A stretch of DNA of 64,000 bases, from the NCBI GenBank assembly GCA_039545355.1, contig BCJJ01000007.1, positions 248,001 to 312,000 on the forward strand, given 5' to 3'. This stretch comes from Trichosporon coremiiforme. Its lineage: Eukaryota; Basidiomycota; Tremellomycetes; Trichosporonales; Trichosporonaceae. How positions within the stretch are numbered: the stretch's first letter is position 1; each line of letters opens with the position of its first letter. The notes beneath the pieces are model-generated. The model made no database searches and was not told where the DNA came from. It saw nothing but the letters and a program-made list of their open reading frames with translations. Below are positions 34,546-45,880 of this stretch, piece after piece. The translations under genes and the position numbers were made by a program.

Positions 34546-35497
34546 ATGGGTAGGGGCAACAACAAGCGCGCATGGCAGGGAAGCGACAGGAGACGGTACC
34601 GCGACAATAGGAATCAGGATAAGGACACGGGCCCGCCCCCGGAAGCCTTTACGAGAGCGTACGAGGCTCAACTCACCGATGGCAACGGCAGAGAGGACGA
34701 CCTGATCCGCTGGGCTGGGGAAGGTCCAGAGCTATGGCTTGATCGGTGAGTAACATTGTGCATGCTGGCGAGATCATCAGTCAGAGCTGACTTCCAGGCA
34801 TGACATACTGCACATGCTACCCGAACTCGACACTGCGCCTCCGTCACCGACGCAGTCCGATATGTCTTCCTCATGGTCTCTGCCTGACGACGCTGAGTCG
34901 CTGTTCGACGTCTCAGGCGACGAAGCGGAGGAAGAGTACAAGCGGAAGAAGCGACAAGCTTGGGTCAATGATCTGCGGGAGGCGCGTCTACGAGAGCGAG
35001 AGAAGGAAGACGAGGAAGAGGAAGAGGAGCAGAGACGGATAGAGGCGACGAGACAGGACGAGTCGGTGAGTTGGCTGTGCATTCGCTACGACTGACATCA
35101 GCCTCCACCAGACATCCGCAAGTTGATGGAGCACACTGCCAAGTCGCTCGCCGGCTCTGCGAATCCTGTCCAGCTCGAAGCTCGCATCACGGCGCGACAC
35201 GGTAACACAGACCCGCGATTCGCCTTCCTCCGCCCTGGCGGGCCCTTCTGCAGCGTGTGGGAGAAGATTCGTGCCGAGACGTTCGGGCTTAATATTACAT
35301 CTGCTATTGCTACAGAGAGTCCGAAGGAGAAGCCGAAGACGGGTGGCGGGCTGCTGGCGGGATACGGCAGCGATTCGGACTCGGGCTCGGACTCAGATCC
35401 GCCACCACCGCCGCAAGACGAGCCTCCGCCTCCACCGCCAGGCAGTCCGCCGCCGCCGCCTCCGGGGAGTCCACCACTGCCACCACCGCCGCGGTAG
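34546..35497 (+). CDS. SURP (SWAP) domain protein, probable splicing factor
   Basis: Three exons (34546-34745, 34798-35065, 35102-35497) give 287 residues, with introns of 52 and 36 nt. The N-terminus is basic and RG/RN-rich (MGRGNNKRAWQGSDRRRYRD). An acidic charged helix lies at about 110-150 (LREREKEDEEEEEEQRR). Residues about 161-210 form a SURP module (IRKLMEHTAKSLAGSANPVQ, then DPRFAFLRPGGPF). The tail is a poly-proline tract (PPPPPPGSPPPPPPGSPP). SURP modules bind partners in SF3a and SR-related splicing factors. The exact orthologue is not clear; it is too short for SF3A1. It is convergent with DAD1, with 44 bp between the stop codons. Confidence 0.8.
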
Positions 35498-35541
35498 GAG
35501 TATGTACAGATTACTTGAGGATGTATGGGTGTATGACTAGG

Positions 35542-35895
35542 CTATCGCTGCGTGCTGGCCCCGAAGTTGGTAGTTCCGGTGCCAGGGACGGCGGCTTCGT
35601 ACGATTCATTCTGCCTATCAGTTTCGACATGAATGTAAAACTCACAGCCTTGTCGTTCACAATGCCGAGGAAGGAAGACCAGAGCTCGGCGACGGTGTTG
35701 AACTCCTTGCCAACGCCGTCGACCTCCTCAAGCTTGCGGTTCAGCGCGTTCGTGTGCGAGAGGACGTCCTCGAAAGCCTGATGTCAGCTCGCAAGCGGAA
35801 AATGCAAGCTGGAGAAAACCCACGGAGTTGATCTCGCCGATAAGACGCTGCTTCTCCACCTCGAAAAACGACTCGGCTGGGTCTTGCTTGTTCAT
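35542..35895 (-). CDS. DAD1: DASH complex subunit Dad1
   Basis: Three small exons (35895-35824, 35777-35646, 35610-35542) give 90 residues. The introns are 46 and 35 nt and all junctions keep frame. The protein reads FFEVEKQRLIGEINS in exon 1, then LNRKLEEVDGVGKEFNTVAE and LWSSFLGIV in exon 2, the conserved Dad1 pattern, and ends with a short Gly/Thr-rich tail. Dad1 is part of the DASH/Dam1 ring that couples kinetochores to microtubules. The length is normal (about 90). The gene is easily missed because no single frame exceeds 45 codons of real coding sequence. It is divergent from IFA38. Confidence 0.9.
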
Positions 35896-36164
35896 TGTGG
35901 CGTTGTTTGTTTGACTATCGTCGTGTTCCTCGATTGTTGTTGTTGTTGCAGCTGCCCAGCAGGGCCTAGATTCAGTGGCAATCTTAAGGGGGCGGGTTGA
36001 ATACAGTTTGCGACGCGCCGGCACGGTGACGTTGGGCCGCGTCCCGATGCCCTGCCGATGACTCTGTCCGGACCGAAAGTTGAGACGTGCGCGCTGCTCG
36101 CTGTCCGATATTTCTGGTCCGGACATCTTCCAGCTGTTGCTTCTTCCCCATCAGAATCGGCACC
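35896..36164. promoter_or_regulatory. Bidirectional promoter region, DAD1 and IFA38
   Basis: 269 bp lie between divergent start codons. The plus-strand leader close to IFA38 is pyrimidine-rich (CTTCTTCCCC). No defined binding site was recognised. Confidence 0.45.
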
Positions 36165-37423
36165 ATGGGCTCCGACACTATCCACCTCGCCAGCACCGCT
36201 GCGACCCACCCCACCTTCCACCTCTTTGGCCATGAGATCGGTGAGTGCGCGCGTCCTCAGGCTCTTAGCGTGCATCGGTGCTGCTGATGGACCACTGATG
36301 GTCGCTGGATGCACGCAGCCAGTCCGCCGCACGCAGCTGCTTAAGCGCGGTAGAGCTAACACACAGTCATCGACGTTCCTCTGCCGACGTTCCTTCTCGC
36401 CCTCGTTGGTGCGGCGGTCCTCGGCCGCTTCGCCTGGTCGTGGATCCGCTTCATCGCCGAGCTCACCGTCGTTCCCGGCATGAGCGTGAGTTGGCTTGAG
36501 AGCTGCCTGCCCCTTCAGGCCCAGCTAACCTTCAGCTGTCCAAGTTCAAGTCTCGCTCGACCAAGACCTACGCCCTGGTCACTGGCTGTACCTCCGGCAT
36601 TGGTCTCGAGTTCGCTCGCCAGCTCGCCGCGAAGGGTTACGGTCTCATCCTCGTCGGCCGTCGCCAGGGTGCGCTCGACGAGCTCGCCGCCGAGCTCCAG
36701 GCCAAGTACAAGGTTCCCTCCAAGACTGTGATCGCCGACGCTGCCGATGCTGCCGGTCTCCACGCCGCCGTTGCCCGTGTTGCGGCCGTCGCGTCCGAGG
36801 TCGACCTCGGTGTCCTCGTCAACAACGTCGGTGCGTCGCACGAGATGCCCGTCGCCTTCGCCGAGACTGCCCCCTCCGAGATCGACCAGATCATCCAGAC
36901 CAACGTCTCGTGGACGCTCCAGCTCACCCGCGCCATTCTCCCCGGCATGATCCAGCGTTCCGCTAAGGGCGGACCCAAGTCGCTCGTTCTCAACCTCGGC
37001 TCCATGTCTGGCCGTATCCCCTCCTCTCTCCTGGCCACTTACTCTGGCACCAAGGCCGGTCTGCAGACCTGGAACACGGCGCTCGCAACCGAGGTCGAGC
37101 CCAAGGGCGTCATTGTGCGCATGATCCTTCCCGCTTTCGTCGTCAGCAACATGTCCAAGATCCGCCGTGCGTCTCTTACCGTCCCCACTGCCCGCGACTA
37201 TGTCAAGTCCACCCTCGGCTCGATCGGCCTCGCCCGCGGTGCCCAGGGCCGTCCCTACACCTCAACGCCTTACCCCTCGCACGCTGTTCTCGACTACGTC
37301 GTCTCCCTCTTTGGCTATTTCACTGAGAACATTGGCGTCAAGGTTATCGACGGTATGCACAAGAGCATCCGCGCGCGCGCCCTCAGGAAGAAGCAGCGCG
37401 AGGCCGGCAAGAAGCAGGAGTAA
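36165..37423 (+). CDS. IFA38: Very-long-chain 3-oxoacyl-CoA reductase
   Basis: Three exons (36165-36240, 36367-36485, 36536-37423) give 360 residues; the introns are 126 and 50 nt. A membrane segment lies at about 30-58 (LPTFLLALVGAAVLGRFAW). The short-chain dehydrogenase fold follows: the TGCTSGIG NADPH loop at 81-88, VNNVG, the catalytic Ser in NLGSMSGR, and Tyr234 and Lys238 in YSGTK. The C-terminus KKQE fits a KKXX ER-retrieval signal. The enzyme reduces 3-ketoacyl-CoA in the fatty acid elongation cycle that feeds sphingolipids, at the ER membrane. All catalytic residues are present. Confidence 0.95.
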
Positions 37424-37894
37424 GCGGCGCCCAGCGATCGAGGGCTGCAAGCGTGAGGAGCAGGCAGTCTGCTTGAGGTTGCTTGCCGGCCGCATGCAAT
37501 CTCCAGCAGCAGCAACCCAACCCGCAGACTTTCGTATGGCCGAAGGGCTCGCTGCCCGACGGCCTCACAAAGCTCGATGACCCTACATAGAACCCCTTAT
37601 CCCTCTCTTTAATCAAAACGTAGCCGATGGAAATCCATGTAGATGCATACAGTGAATGGTTGATGTCGTCCTCTGATCCTGAGTGTTGGGCTGCTTCAGA
37701 ACGTCCCTCCCCCTTCTGCGCTGATCATCCTCTCCTCTCGTGGTTCTGCTGATCGATAACCCCTGCTTCACAGTTCCGTGCGTCTTTTCCCCGCCCGGAA
37801 GGTTCCTAGGGGGTGGTCGTCGCTAGGACAGCGGTGTGCTTCGATTGTGTGGGCCACTGGATGTCGCCGCACCCCCGCTCCGCTCGTGCAAGGC
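37424..37894. other. Convergent intergenic region
   Basis: This holds the 3' ends of IFA38 (plus) and the PRELI-family gene (minus). No additional gene was recognised. Confidence 0.5.
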
Positions 37895-39043
37895 TTAGGC
37901 GCTCGGCGGCTCCGGCGTGTCCGTCGGTTGTCCCCTCTCCCTCCGCCTGAGCAGACCCATGATGAGACTCATGCCCTCGCGTGCGCGGTCCGTGTTTCCC
38001 GGCAGCTTGTTTGCGCCGTAGCTCTCGATCTTGTCGCGGATCAACTTGCCCCAGCTTCCGCCGAACTGGGAGCGGACCTCGGCCGTCGTGTGGTGAAGCG
38101 TAGTTCTGGGAGTCAGCTCGGGCTTCCTGCCGCCTAGCTGCCTGTATATAATCGCTGGACGGCTTCAACATCGCCCTCGGCTACAGGCGGGGCAAGCTGT
38201 GTTGGACAGGGCGAGCCCGTTTAGCCGTGCCACCTCCCTCATCAGAAGAGAGTGGCATCAGGCCGACCAAGGAGACGGGATCAGGGGAGGCAGACTTTGG
38301 ACTCACCCTTCTCGACCACTACACAGCTCCGCACCCTCGACGACGTGCATGAACTTCTTGTGGCTCAGGTTCCCTTGCGTGCTCTTCAACCGCGGCTGGG
38401 CGAGGTAACTCTCCTCATCCTCCTCTTTCATCTTGCCCTTGCTCTTCTCTCTCCGCCGCCTCGCCTCCTCCCTCTTCGCGGCAATCTCCTCCGGCGTGCC
38501 GTCCGATCCCCATCCGGGGGGGTCGACGACAGACTCCTCGAGCACCCAGGCGTCGAGACCTCGTCCGCCCGATCCGGAGGGGAGGGGAAGCCACTTGCTC
38601 GCCCATGCTGGGACGAGACCGCGCTTCAGGATCAGACGCAGCGTGCGGATCTGCCCCGTCTTCGGATCGATTGTACGGGAGAGGACGTCGACGCAGAGGA
38701 CATGTCGCGCGAAGGGGTTCGGATAGCGGAGGAAGAAGGCCAGCAGTGGTGTTGGAGGGTACTCGTCGCTGTCTTGTTAGCTGTCTGCAGCGGGTATCAG
38801 CTCGGCGACTCGCATGCTACTACGCCGCAACTGCTAGCCGATGTCTCGCCAAGGGGCGGCGTGGAGCATGCGTGACGGTGCGTTTTGCTGGACCAAACAT
38901 CACACGAGGAAGGTCTCGTGACCGTCCTGCGGCCATCACGGGAAAATCGCGAGGTCGAGAAGCAAGCAGATGGCGCAGAAGCATGCCGGTCGTAAGGAGG
39001 AGGATACTCACTAGGTATGGGTCTTCTTGTAGAAGTGGACCAT
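37895..39043 (-). CDS. UPS1: PRELI/Ups-family mitochondrial lipid transfer protein
   Basis: Three exons (39043-39012, 38768-38307, 38105-37895) give 234 residues; the introns are 243 and 201 nt, long for this window. The first exon codes only MVHFYKKTHT plus two bases. Exon 2 continues AFFLRYPNPFARHVLCVDVL and RTLRLILKRGLVPAWASKWL, a clear PRELI/MSF1 pattern. A roughly 50-residue charged insertion (EEIAAKREEARRRREKSKGK) interrupts the domain before NLSHKKFMHVVEGAEL. Exon 3 encodes the final helix region (SWGKLIRDKIESYGANKLPG). The family shuttles phosphatidic acid or phosphatidylserine in the intermembrane space with Mdm35. Ups1 versus Ups2 cannot be decided here, so the symbol is provisional. 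Confidence 0.85.
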
Positions 39044-39369
39044 CGCGCCGGTAGATGATGAGACAGAAGTGACGTGGGAGTTGTGGTCGGTTGACCTAGG
39101 ATTGTCGCGGAGAAGAGCGGCAACTGCTCGCGTCGGTCTCCTGGAAATAAAGTCTCCATCCAGCGGTGAGCCTCCGCATGCTTCACCATCGCTCACCAGT
39201 GGTGCTCCGAATGCCATGTCCAGGCACCGCGACCAGCCGCCGTTTGCTTCCGCACACCCATCGCACAGCCAACGGGCAGCCACTTCTACGTCATACATCC
39301 ACACTCCGACGGTGCATGCACACCTGGTTACTAAGACTATCTACGAGTTTGCTACATATGTGATCGCGC
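39044..39369. other. Intergenic stretch
   Basis: This is the promoter side of the PRELI-family gene and the 3' side of the WASP gene, both on the minus strand. Nothing else was recognised. Confidence 0.45.
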
Positions 39370-41208
39370 TTAGTCCCATTCGTCGTCGCTGGACTCCTCG
39401 TCGTCGCTGTCGCCCAGGTCGCCCTTGCGGCGGGCGAGTGCAGCCGCGAGTGAGGACGCAAGGTCGCCGGCTGGAGGTCAGTCACAGGTTGCAACAGGAA
39501 GGACTCACGATTCTCATCCGCCGTGGCGGCTGCAACGGCAGCGCCACCCGCGGCACCGGCGGCTGCTCCAGCAGCTCCGCCAGCAAGAGGGCTGACACGC
39601 TTCTCCGAGTCGTCCACCTTGCGAAGCTTGTGCACGCCTTGGCCCTGGATCGAGGCAAGGAGCGCGGCACGGCCACCGCCAGCTGCCGCTGGGGACGCAC
39701 CGGCCGGCGGCGCGGGAGGGGCGGGAGGCGGGGCCGAGCTCGGAGGCGGAGGAGGGGGCGGGGGAGCGCCATGGCTGGGAGGAGGAGGCGGGGGCGGAGG
39801 GGGAGCGCCGCCGCGAGGAGGAGCTGGCGGCGCGGGGGGAGGCGGGGGGGCCGAGGCAGGAGCCGGAGGTGGGCGCGAAGGAGCCGACCGCGAAGGAGGA
39901 GGCGGCGCGGGAGGAGCAGTGGGAGGGGGAGGCGGAGGCGGGGCCGCAGGTGGAGCAGTCCGCGTAGGGGGAGGTGGTGCGGGCGGAGCGGGAGGAGGTA
40001 CCGGGGGGCCATGAGTCGGGGGCATCGGCGTAGCGGGGGCCTGACGGGCTGGAGGTGCTGACGGAGGTGGCGGCGGAGGGGGAGCACTCGGTGGTGTCGG
40101 CCTCGAATCCGCGCGGGCACGGGAGGGAGGTGCTGCAGGAGCAGGCTTCCTCCGCGTCGTTGGCGGAGGTGGGGGAGGTCGCTTGTTTTCCTGTGCGGGT
40201 ATAGGAGCAGCCTTCTGAATCTCGATGGCCTATTGTTAGTTATGCAGACATGCTACGGCAACTTACTTTCTCGATGCCACCCTGCTCCTTGACGAACTCA
40301 TGAATGAACTCTTTGTTGTTCTCAATGTCCTTCTCGCTGAATCCACGCATGCTGAGCTGCTCGAGCAGCACCTGCCAACTAGGGTCCACTCCTGACGAGC
40401 TGAAGCCCTTCTCGGCGTCGTAGCCCATGTGGGCGACATGCTTGAAGGAGCCCTCTTTCTGGTCATTGTCAGTTGTCGTCTTCGGCAAAAGAAGTAGTCA
40501 ACTCACCGGTCCAGAAATCAGAGACTTGTCAAACTTGCCCATGATACGTTTGCCCAACGACACCTTCTCCTCCTTGCCGTCCTTGCTCTCCTTCTCCTTC
40601 TTCACCTTGACTACATGTCAGCGCCTCATCCATCGTGAGGTACTCACTGGCATACTTGCTGCGATTGGCTACTTTCTTATAGAAGTCATGCGCTTCCGCT
40701 TCCGAGGTGAACACGAAAGCGATCTGGGCGTCCTGGCTGTAAGCTTGACCCCCGGAGAGTTATGAAACAACAAGGCGGTACGCACGTCACCTTGCCATGA
40801 GTGGAAGAAGGTCTTGTCCTGGTTGTACTCGATCTCGTTGGGCAGCTCGTGTTCCCAGATAACACCCTGGTTCGACTGTGGTCGTTAGTTAACCTCTTCT
40901 CTACGACGCAATATTTGGGCGCGATTCCATTGTTGCAGTGTCCCACTCACGCTCAAGTCAACTACGCGGAAGAACAAGCCTCCCTTCGCCTTGTCTACGC
41001 AGAAGACTAGTGCTCCTGTCACTCCAGTGTACTTCCATCTGGGCGTTAGCTTTTGACCGTCTGAGGTAGCTCACGTTGATGACTCGGGCTTGGCGTACCA
41101 GACACGGGCGACGGCGGCGGTGATGATTTTGTTGGTGTGGGACGATGTTGGGATGGCCTTCTTGACCTTGGCTTTGTCATCAGGTGACAGGGTGGTGGGG
41201 CCGCCCAT
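39370..41208 (-). CDS. LAS17: WASP/Las17 actin nucleation-promoting factor
   Basis: Eight exons (41208-41075, 41038-40951, 40875-40791, 40743-40648, 40610-40507, 40458-40267, 40229-39509, 39470-39370) splice in frame to 506 residues. Introns are mostly 36-48 nt. The WH1/EVH1 domain spans about 15-135 (ARVWYAKPESSTWKYTGVTG, later VFTSEAEAHDFYKKV). A CRIB/GBD-like element follows at about 168-233 (KEGSFKHVAHMGYDAEKGF). A long poly-proline region runs from about 245 to 415. A WH2 motif (RAALLASIQGQGVHKLRKV) and the acidic end with its Trp (SSDDEWD) complete the layout. It activates Arp2/3 at endocytic sites. A CRIB-like element is absent from yeast Las17 but is found in other fungi and animals. 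Confidence 0.95.
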
Positions 41209-42223
41209 GATGACGGACGGTTGTGGGAGAGGATGCTCTGGTGGATTGAAGAGCGGAGCGGAGAGTGATGAGAAGAAGCCGGAGCCAAGCCTCGAGATGA
41301 CGGATACGTTGGTGTCGCACTGCCCTAACCGCTGGGCGCCGCTGCATGCTGTACGGTGGACGCTGTACGCTGGCTGGCGGTTCTCAGGTACGGATCCGGA
41401 TAGGCCCCGCTACAGTGGCTCGTGGCCGCAGTCGATCACCTTAGCCCTGACGTAACAGGGTGGACGACTTACAATCCGCAACCTCCACCTTCGCTGGCCA
41501 TTCGTGCAACGGGGTGCTTTCAACGCCTGACGACCTTTATGTACAACCCGAACTCCAGCGACATAAGCCCTCAACCTTAGGGCCTTGTCGTGTGTTCGCT
41601 ACTGCAAGGGATACGAACAACCGGGTATCACTGACAGTACAAGACCTTCCACCATAGCGCCTTTTCAGCCCTTCTGCTCAGCCTCGGCGCCACCCTTTGA
41701 ATCTGCACTAGGACGAATGAGTCTTGCGGACACAACGCCTAAGAAAGGTGAAATCATGAACTGCTGCGGATTCGTCCTCCGCTGTTTGACTATTCTGATG
41801 GCCAGACTTCGTCAGCCATCCAATCTAGCTACCGGTGGTGGTGCGACAGCTGAATACTTTGGGGGCTTCATGTGGCGTAGGACTATGCGCATGGACCACT
41901 CAGCAAATTCCAGCGGTGGCGAACTTGCTCTTGATGGCCTCGGTAGATTAGGCTGGGCAGCAGTAACGCTCTCGTAGGTCTACTGTTGCACGAGCAGAAG
42001 TGCCGTCAGGGCAGCAGCTAGCTCTGTCCTGGTCACACTCACCCGCGGGCCGAGTGTACCTCGCGGGCGGAAGCTGCCTCGGACCGTGCCGGCTATCGCT
42101 GGCGACAAGCCTGGGTGGCGTCGTTTGGACAACAATAAGACCTCGACCTCAGCTCATCTCATCTGACATGCTTTTCCTTCCCACTCGTTCCTCTCATATC
42201 CAGACACAGAACAACAAGAAGTC
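41209..42223. other. Intergenic stretch, no gene seen
   Basis: This lies upstream of WASP (minus) and upstream of a small plus-strand gene. Short frames are present but none has recognisable motifs or splice structure. Confidence 0.45.
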
Positions 42224-42643
42224 ATGCCCGACTCTGTCCCGCCGCGCTCCAGTTCACCGTTCAGGCGATACTCGCGACGACTCCCCGCGTCGCTCATCTT
42301 CACACCAATCGTGCCTCCACCAGGCCCGAAGAAGTCCCGCCCGAGGAAATCGAAGGAGGAGAAGGCGAGGCTCATGGCCGTCCTCAAGGCGCTCGACAAC
42401 GACTTGAAGACACAGTGCAACTCCCTCTGTGCGCAGATCGATGCCATCATCGCCAAGCAGGAATCCGAACTGTCCGCTCGGCGACCAAAGAGGGCAAAGC
42501 AGTCCGAAGGCACCGCCCACTCGGCGATGAATTCAGTCCGGATGTTCCGTGCGGCGCCGAAGCCGACGGCATCGGTCACGGTCTGTGACCATCCTGAAAC
42601 GCCAGTATCACGGATACGGACCGTTCGCTCGATGATCTGGTAA
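42224..42643 (+). CDS. Small uncharacterised basic protein
   Basis: A 139-residue single-exon frame with ATG at 42224 after an ACAACAAGAAGTC leader. The N-terminus is Pro/Ser/Arg-rich, then a highly basic segment (PGPKKSRPRKSKEEKARLM) leads into a likely helix (VLKALDNDLKTQCNSLCAQI, then DAIIAKQESEL). The rest is basic. No family was recognised. The nuclear-signal-like basic run suggests a nuclear protein, but this is a guess. It could also be a chance frame. Confidence 0.45.
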   Translation: MPDSVPPRSSSPFRRYSRRLPASLIFTPIVPPPGPKKSRPRKSKEEKARLMAVLKALDNDLKTQCNSLCAQIDAIIAKQESELSARRPKRAKQSEGTAHSAMNSVRMFRAAPKPTASVTVCDHPETPVSRIRTVRSMIW

Positions 42644-43469
42644 CACTCCATCGGGGCCAGAGCGTGGTTGACTGGATTCCGACGTGTCTAGATGCATCAT
42701 CGCCACGTTAGCGAGCAAGCCTCACTCTGTGACGAACACCTCAACACCTCCATTGACCTTCGAACAGCATCAGGTGATGCTTCGATCATTCAGCTGTGAC
42801 TGGCACTGGCGCACCGGACTTGGAATCTGCCGTTTCGTTCACACCCATCCATTTCGATGAACAGGAATCTCGTTACATTTGAGGCTCGTCGACGTTGAGC
42901 GGACATGGCTGGAGTGTGAGGGTCTGGGCTCTCTCAGTTGATCATTCTAGGTAGTGAGTAGCGGCTGCTATGCATGCACCTTACAGGGTACTTGTGGCTG
43001 ACTCCCGCTAACGTTTAATGATAGCTACCTGTCCACTGCTTCACTGTCTGACTGCTATCCAAGTTCAGACTTGACCCGAGGAGCCACAAGCCGCGCGGCA
43101 CAGATGCACCCACTCACAAACCCGACATGCGAGTGCATTGAATGCCACTTGTGACTGTGCGTCGCTAGCCGCTGTTCAGCCAATTCAACGAAGATCCCAC
43201 AGCACGCACCGCAGCAACTCCGAGTCCCCAACCACTTCCGTCGGCACTTGACGCACAACCGGGTGCTTGCTATCCAACGGGCTGTTCACTCACACGCTGT
43301 GTGCACGGGCCGAGGACCATGCCATGCGGCTAACAGGTCGGGGGCGCAGTAGTGTGTCACCTTTGCGCCGCTGATCGTGCACATCCTCGCTCACCTCCCA
43401 ACAAGCACAACACGAACAGCCTCGCTTCACTCATGCATTCACCTCTCCGGTCATTTCTTACAGGCGGCC
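42644..43469. other. Intergenic stretch, no gene seen
   Basis: Base composition is less GC-rich than in neighbouring genes. Only short frames occur. It includes the promoter of the next plus-strand gene. Confidence 0.45.
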
Positions 43470-45371
43470 ATGACTTCTCCAGACAGCAGCCCTTCCAAAG
43501 ATCCAGGTGAGCTAAGCAGTTCCCGTTGCCAAGCTGATATTTCAGACCATCGGTGGCCAACTGGTCACAACGGCCGTCCGCAGCGCGTCACTGGCCAGGT
43601 CTTCCCATCCCTCAGTCCCTCGGCAAGCAAGAGCAACAACAGCATGACGGAGACATTGGAGCGCCTTCGCACTCTCAGCTTGGAGAGCAAGGCGATGTCT
43701 GACAGTCTCGCGAGCGAGGTCATGCAACTCGAGGACTCGCCGACGGGTGGCAAATCGTCACCTTACGGTGCATCAGAACACAATGACTGGATGGCCAGGT
43801 GGCACCGCGACACATCCTACAACCGAGCCATTCCCAACACGCTCGATGTCAAGACTTCGCCCACTTCACACTACGAACCCTTGAGAGATGCTTCCGTGGT
43901 TGGCCAGCCAGGGGGCGGTCTTCCCAGCCCTGCTCCGAAGCGTCAACGGGAGATCGACCTGGCATCCTACAATCGCGACCCCAACACCTCGACTACCAAA
44001 GCCTCCTCCACGTTGGAACCGCAGAGCTGCCAGCCTTACGCTCTCTTTCCCGGCGCAGGCTTCTTTATGACGCCCTGGTCGGCACCGCTTCTCCAGCAGT
44101 CCAGTCGGACGGGGCGCACACCTGGCAAGAATGAGGAGGGCGCAGCTCCATGGCCTCCCGCCTATGGCTCGCTTCCCGCCGCTTCCCCTCACGCCCCACC
44201 GTCTCACCAGCAACCTCCACCTCCTTCACTGCTCTCCTTCTTGGACGACTCGACGGTTCAAAACAGCAGTGGCACCGATGACTTGGGGTGCATCAAGGCA
44301 AAGCAAGAGACGAAGTGCTCTGAGTGCGCCGGGCTCCGTCACGAGCTAGAATTCATCCGCCTCCAACTTGCCGCCCAGCAGAGCTCTCTGAATCGGATCG
44401 TGACCGAGCTCGCTACGATCAAGGACAGAAGCCCAACTCCCCGCCCCCTTATGCCTCAAGGACCTCCTCCCCCATGGCGCACACCTCAACACGGTGCCTG
44501 GAGTTTCGGGCCACCTCCTCCCCCCACATTCCACGCGAGCGCCATGCAGCCGCCGCCGTTCCCGTACTACTGCGGCCCATACAACTCGTCCCTCGATCCT
44601 CTCATCGCTTACAATGGAAGTGGAGAGCACCAAGCGACTCCTGCGCCTTCTGCGACTGATTCCTCTCCAGTGAGACCCAAGTTTCCTCCGTACACACCTG
44701 CAGGCTCGTCCCCAGCCACTGGGCAACAGTCTCAGGTCATGGAGGAGCGCAATCCGTCGCCGAAGCGTGTTTCCTTTGCGTGCCCAATGACTCAGAGCGA
44801 GCTTGACAGCGACTACAGCTCAGAGGACGCATTGGTTTCGAAGCTGGAGCTGGGTCGAAAGAAGTCGCCACATCGCAAGTTCGTCAAGAGCGAGACTCAG
44901 TCCAACAACCCCCCTCCTGCTCTCAAGAAGGCGTCACCCAGCTCGAGCATCAGGCCAAAGCCATACCCTGCCACAGGCGCTCTCAAGCATCGTCTTACTG
45001 CCTACTCCTCTTCGGTTCCACGCTCTTTCTATGGAGCTGTGCAGCCAGGCGGGGGTACTCCGAAGCATACATCCCGCCCTCTGTGGGGTCATCAGCAGAT
45101 CGCCCGTGACGGCTCATCCACCGGCAGCCCGCCACACTATCTCCAGCCCAGTCGCAGCCTTCCGTTCGTCGTGCCGCCCGAGGATGGTGGAGAGTCGAGC
45201 GGTGAGGATCTGCACGTGAGGTTTGACGCAACCACGCTGTTCAATTTCATGCAGTACTGGCAGCCTCGTGCAGACGGGCCTCAGCCGCTGCTCGTCGATC
45301 TGTCGCTTGATGCGTCTACGTACCACGACTTCTTGGAATGGGGTCTCAACAACGGATCGCTCAAGCTGTGA
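43470..45371 (+). CDS. Uncharacterised Pro/Ser-rich protein
   Basis: The frame is open from upstream, but the first in-frame ATG is 43470 (MTSPDSSPSKDPG). A textbook 39-nt intron (43507-43545: GTGAGC, CTGAT branch, TTTCAG) is a multiple of three, so the protein is 620 residues if spliced and 633 if retained. A Leu/Glu helix lies near 55-80 (TETLERLRTLSLESKAM) and a second near 285-310 (CAGLRHELEFIRLQLAAQQS), with long Pro-rich stretches between. A basic Ser/Lys region (GRKKSPHRKFVKSETQ) precedes a conserved-looking C-terminus (FDATTLFNFMQYWQPRADG, then STYHDFLEWGLNNGSLKL). I do not recognise the family. It is probably a scaffold or regulatory protein. Confidence 0.7.
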   Translation: MTSPDSSPSKDPGELSSSRCQADISDHRWPTGHNGRPQRVTGQVFPSLSPSASKSNNSMTETLERLRTLSLESKAMSDSLASEVMQLEDSPTGGKSSPYGASEHNDWMARWHRDTSYNRAIPNTLDVKTSPTSHYEPLRDASVVGQPGGGLPSPAPKRQREIDLASYNRDPNTSTTKASSTLEPQSCQPYALFPGAGFFMTPWSAPLLQQSSRTGRTPGKNEEGAAPWPPAYGSLPAASPHAPPSHQQPPPPSLLSFLDDSTVQNSSGTDDLGCIKAKQETKCSECAGLRHELEFIRLQLAAQQSSLNRIVTELATIKDRSPTPRPLMPQGPPPPWRTPQHGAWSFGPPPPPTFHASAMQPPPFPYYCGPYNSSLDPLIAYNGSGEHQATPAPSATDSSPVRPKFPPYTPAGSSPATGQQSQVMEERNPSPKRVSFACPMTQSELDSDYSSEDALVSKLELGRKKSPHRKFVKSETQSNNPPPALKKASPSSSIRPKPYPATGALKHRLTAYSSSVPRSFYGAVQPGGGTPKHTSRPLWGHQQIARDGSSTGSPPHYLQPSRSLPFVVPPEDGGESSGEDLHVRFDATTLFNFMQYWQPRADGPQPLLVDLSLDASTYHDFLEWGLNNGSLKL

Positions 45372-45880
45372 GAAGAACGAACACCGGTGTAAATAGAAAG
45401 CTCAACAAAACGCAGTAGGCAGCTGGACTGCGCGTATCATGCGAGGATGTAACTGTGACTGTTATCTCGAGCTGGAACAGGTCTTGTCGTGAAGGTGACG
45501 ACGCCTTGTGGTACCAGGTGGGGTGCTGATACCCCTGACCCCTGATCACGTTTCGTGTTCCACGTTATCTGCGGATTTGCGGGAGGCTGGGGAACCGGAA
45601 TAGCACAGCGGAAGGCGGAGGAAGCGGAGGCAAAATTACCGGAAGTCGGGTGGATCGAGCGATCAAGCTCGGTTCAGCCGGCACGGCGACGTTTAGGCGC
45701 CCGCCCAGAACGCTGGACACCAGACGAGCGACCGCACCGGCCTACGCGTCACGGCGTCATACCCCTCCTCCGCGGACCTGAGTTTCTCACTTTGCCCATG
45801 ACACCCAGGCTAACTTCTCCTGACCTTCCATTTCACCACTAGACACACCCCGACCACCGCACACTCCTTTCTCAAGTTAT
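45372..45880. other. Intergenic stretch
   Basis: This lies between two plus-strand genes and includes the ALG1 promoter. The final 80 bp are pyrimidine-rich. No further feature was recognised. Confidence 0.45.

Noticed and set aside
39069..40061. 330-codon Arg/Gly-rich plus-strand frame
   Set aside because: Antisense of the WASP poly-proline region; such codons read as Gly/Arg on the other strand.
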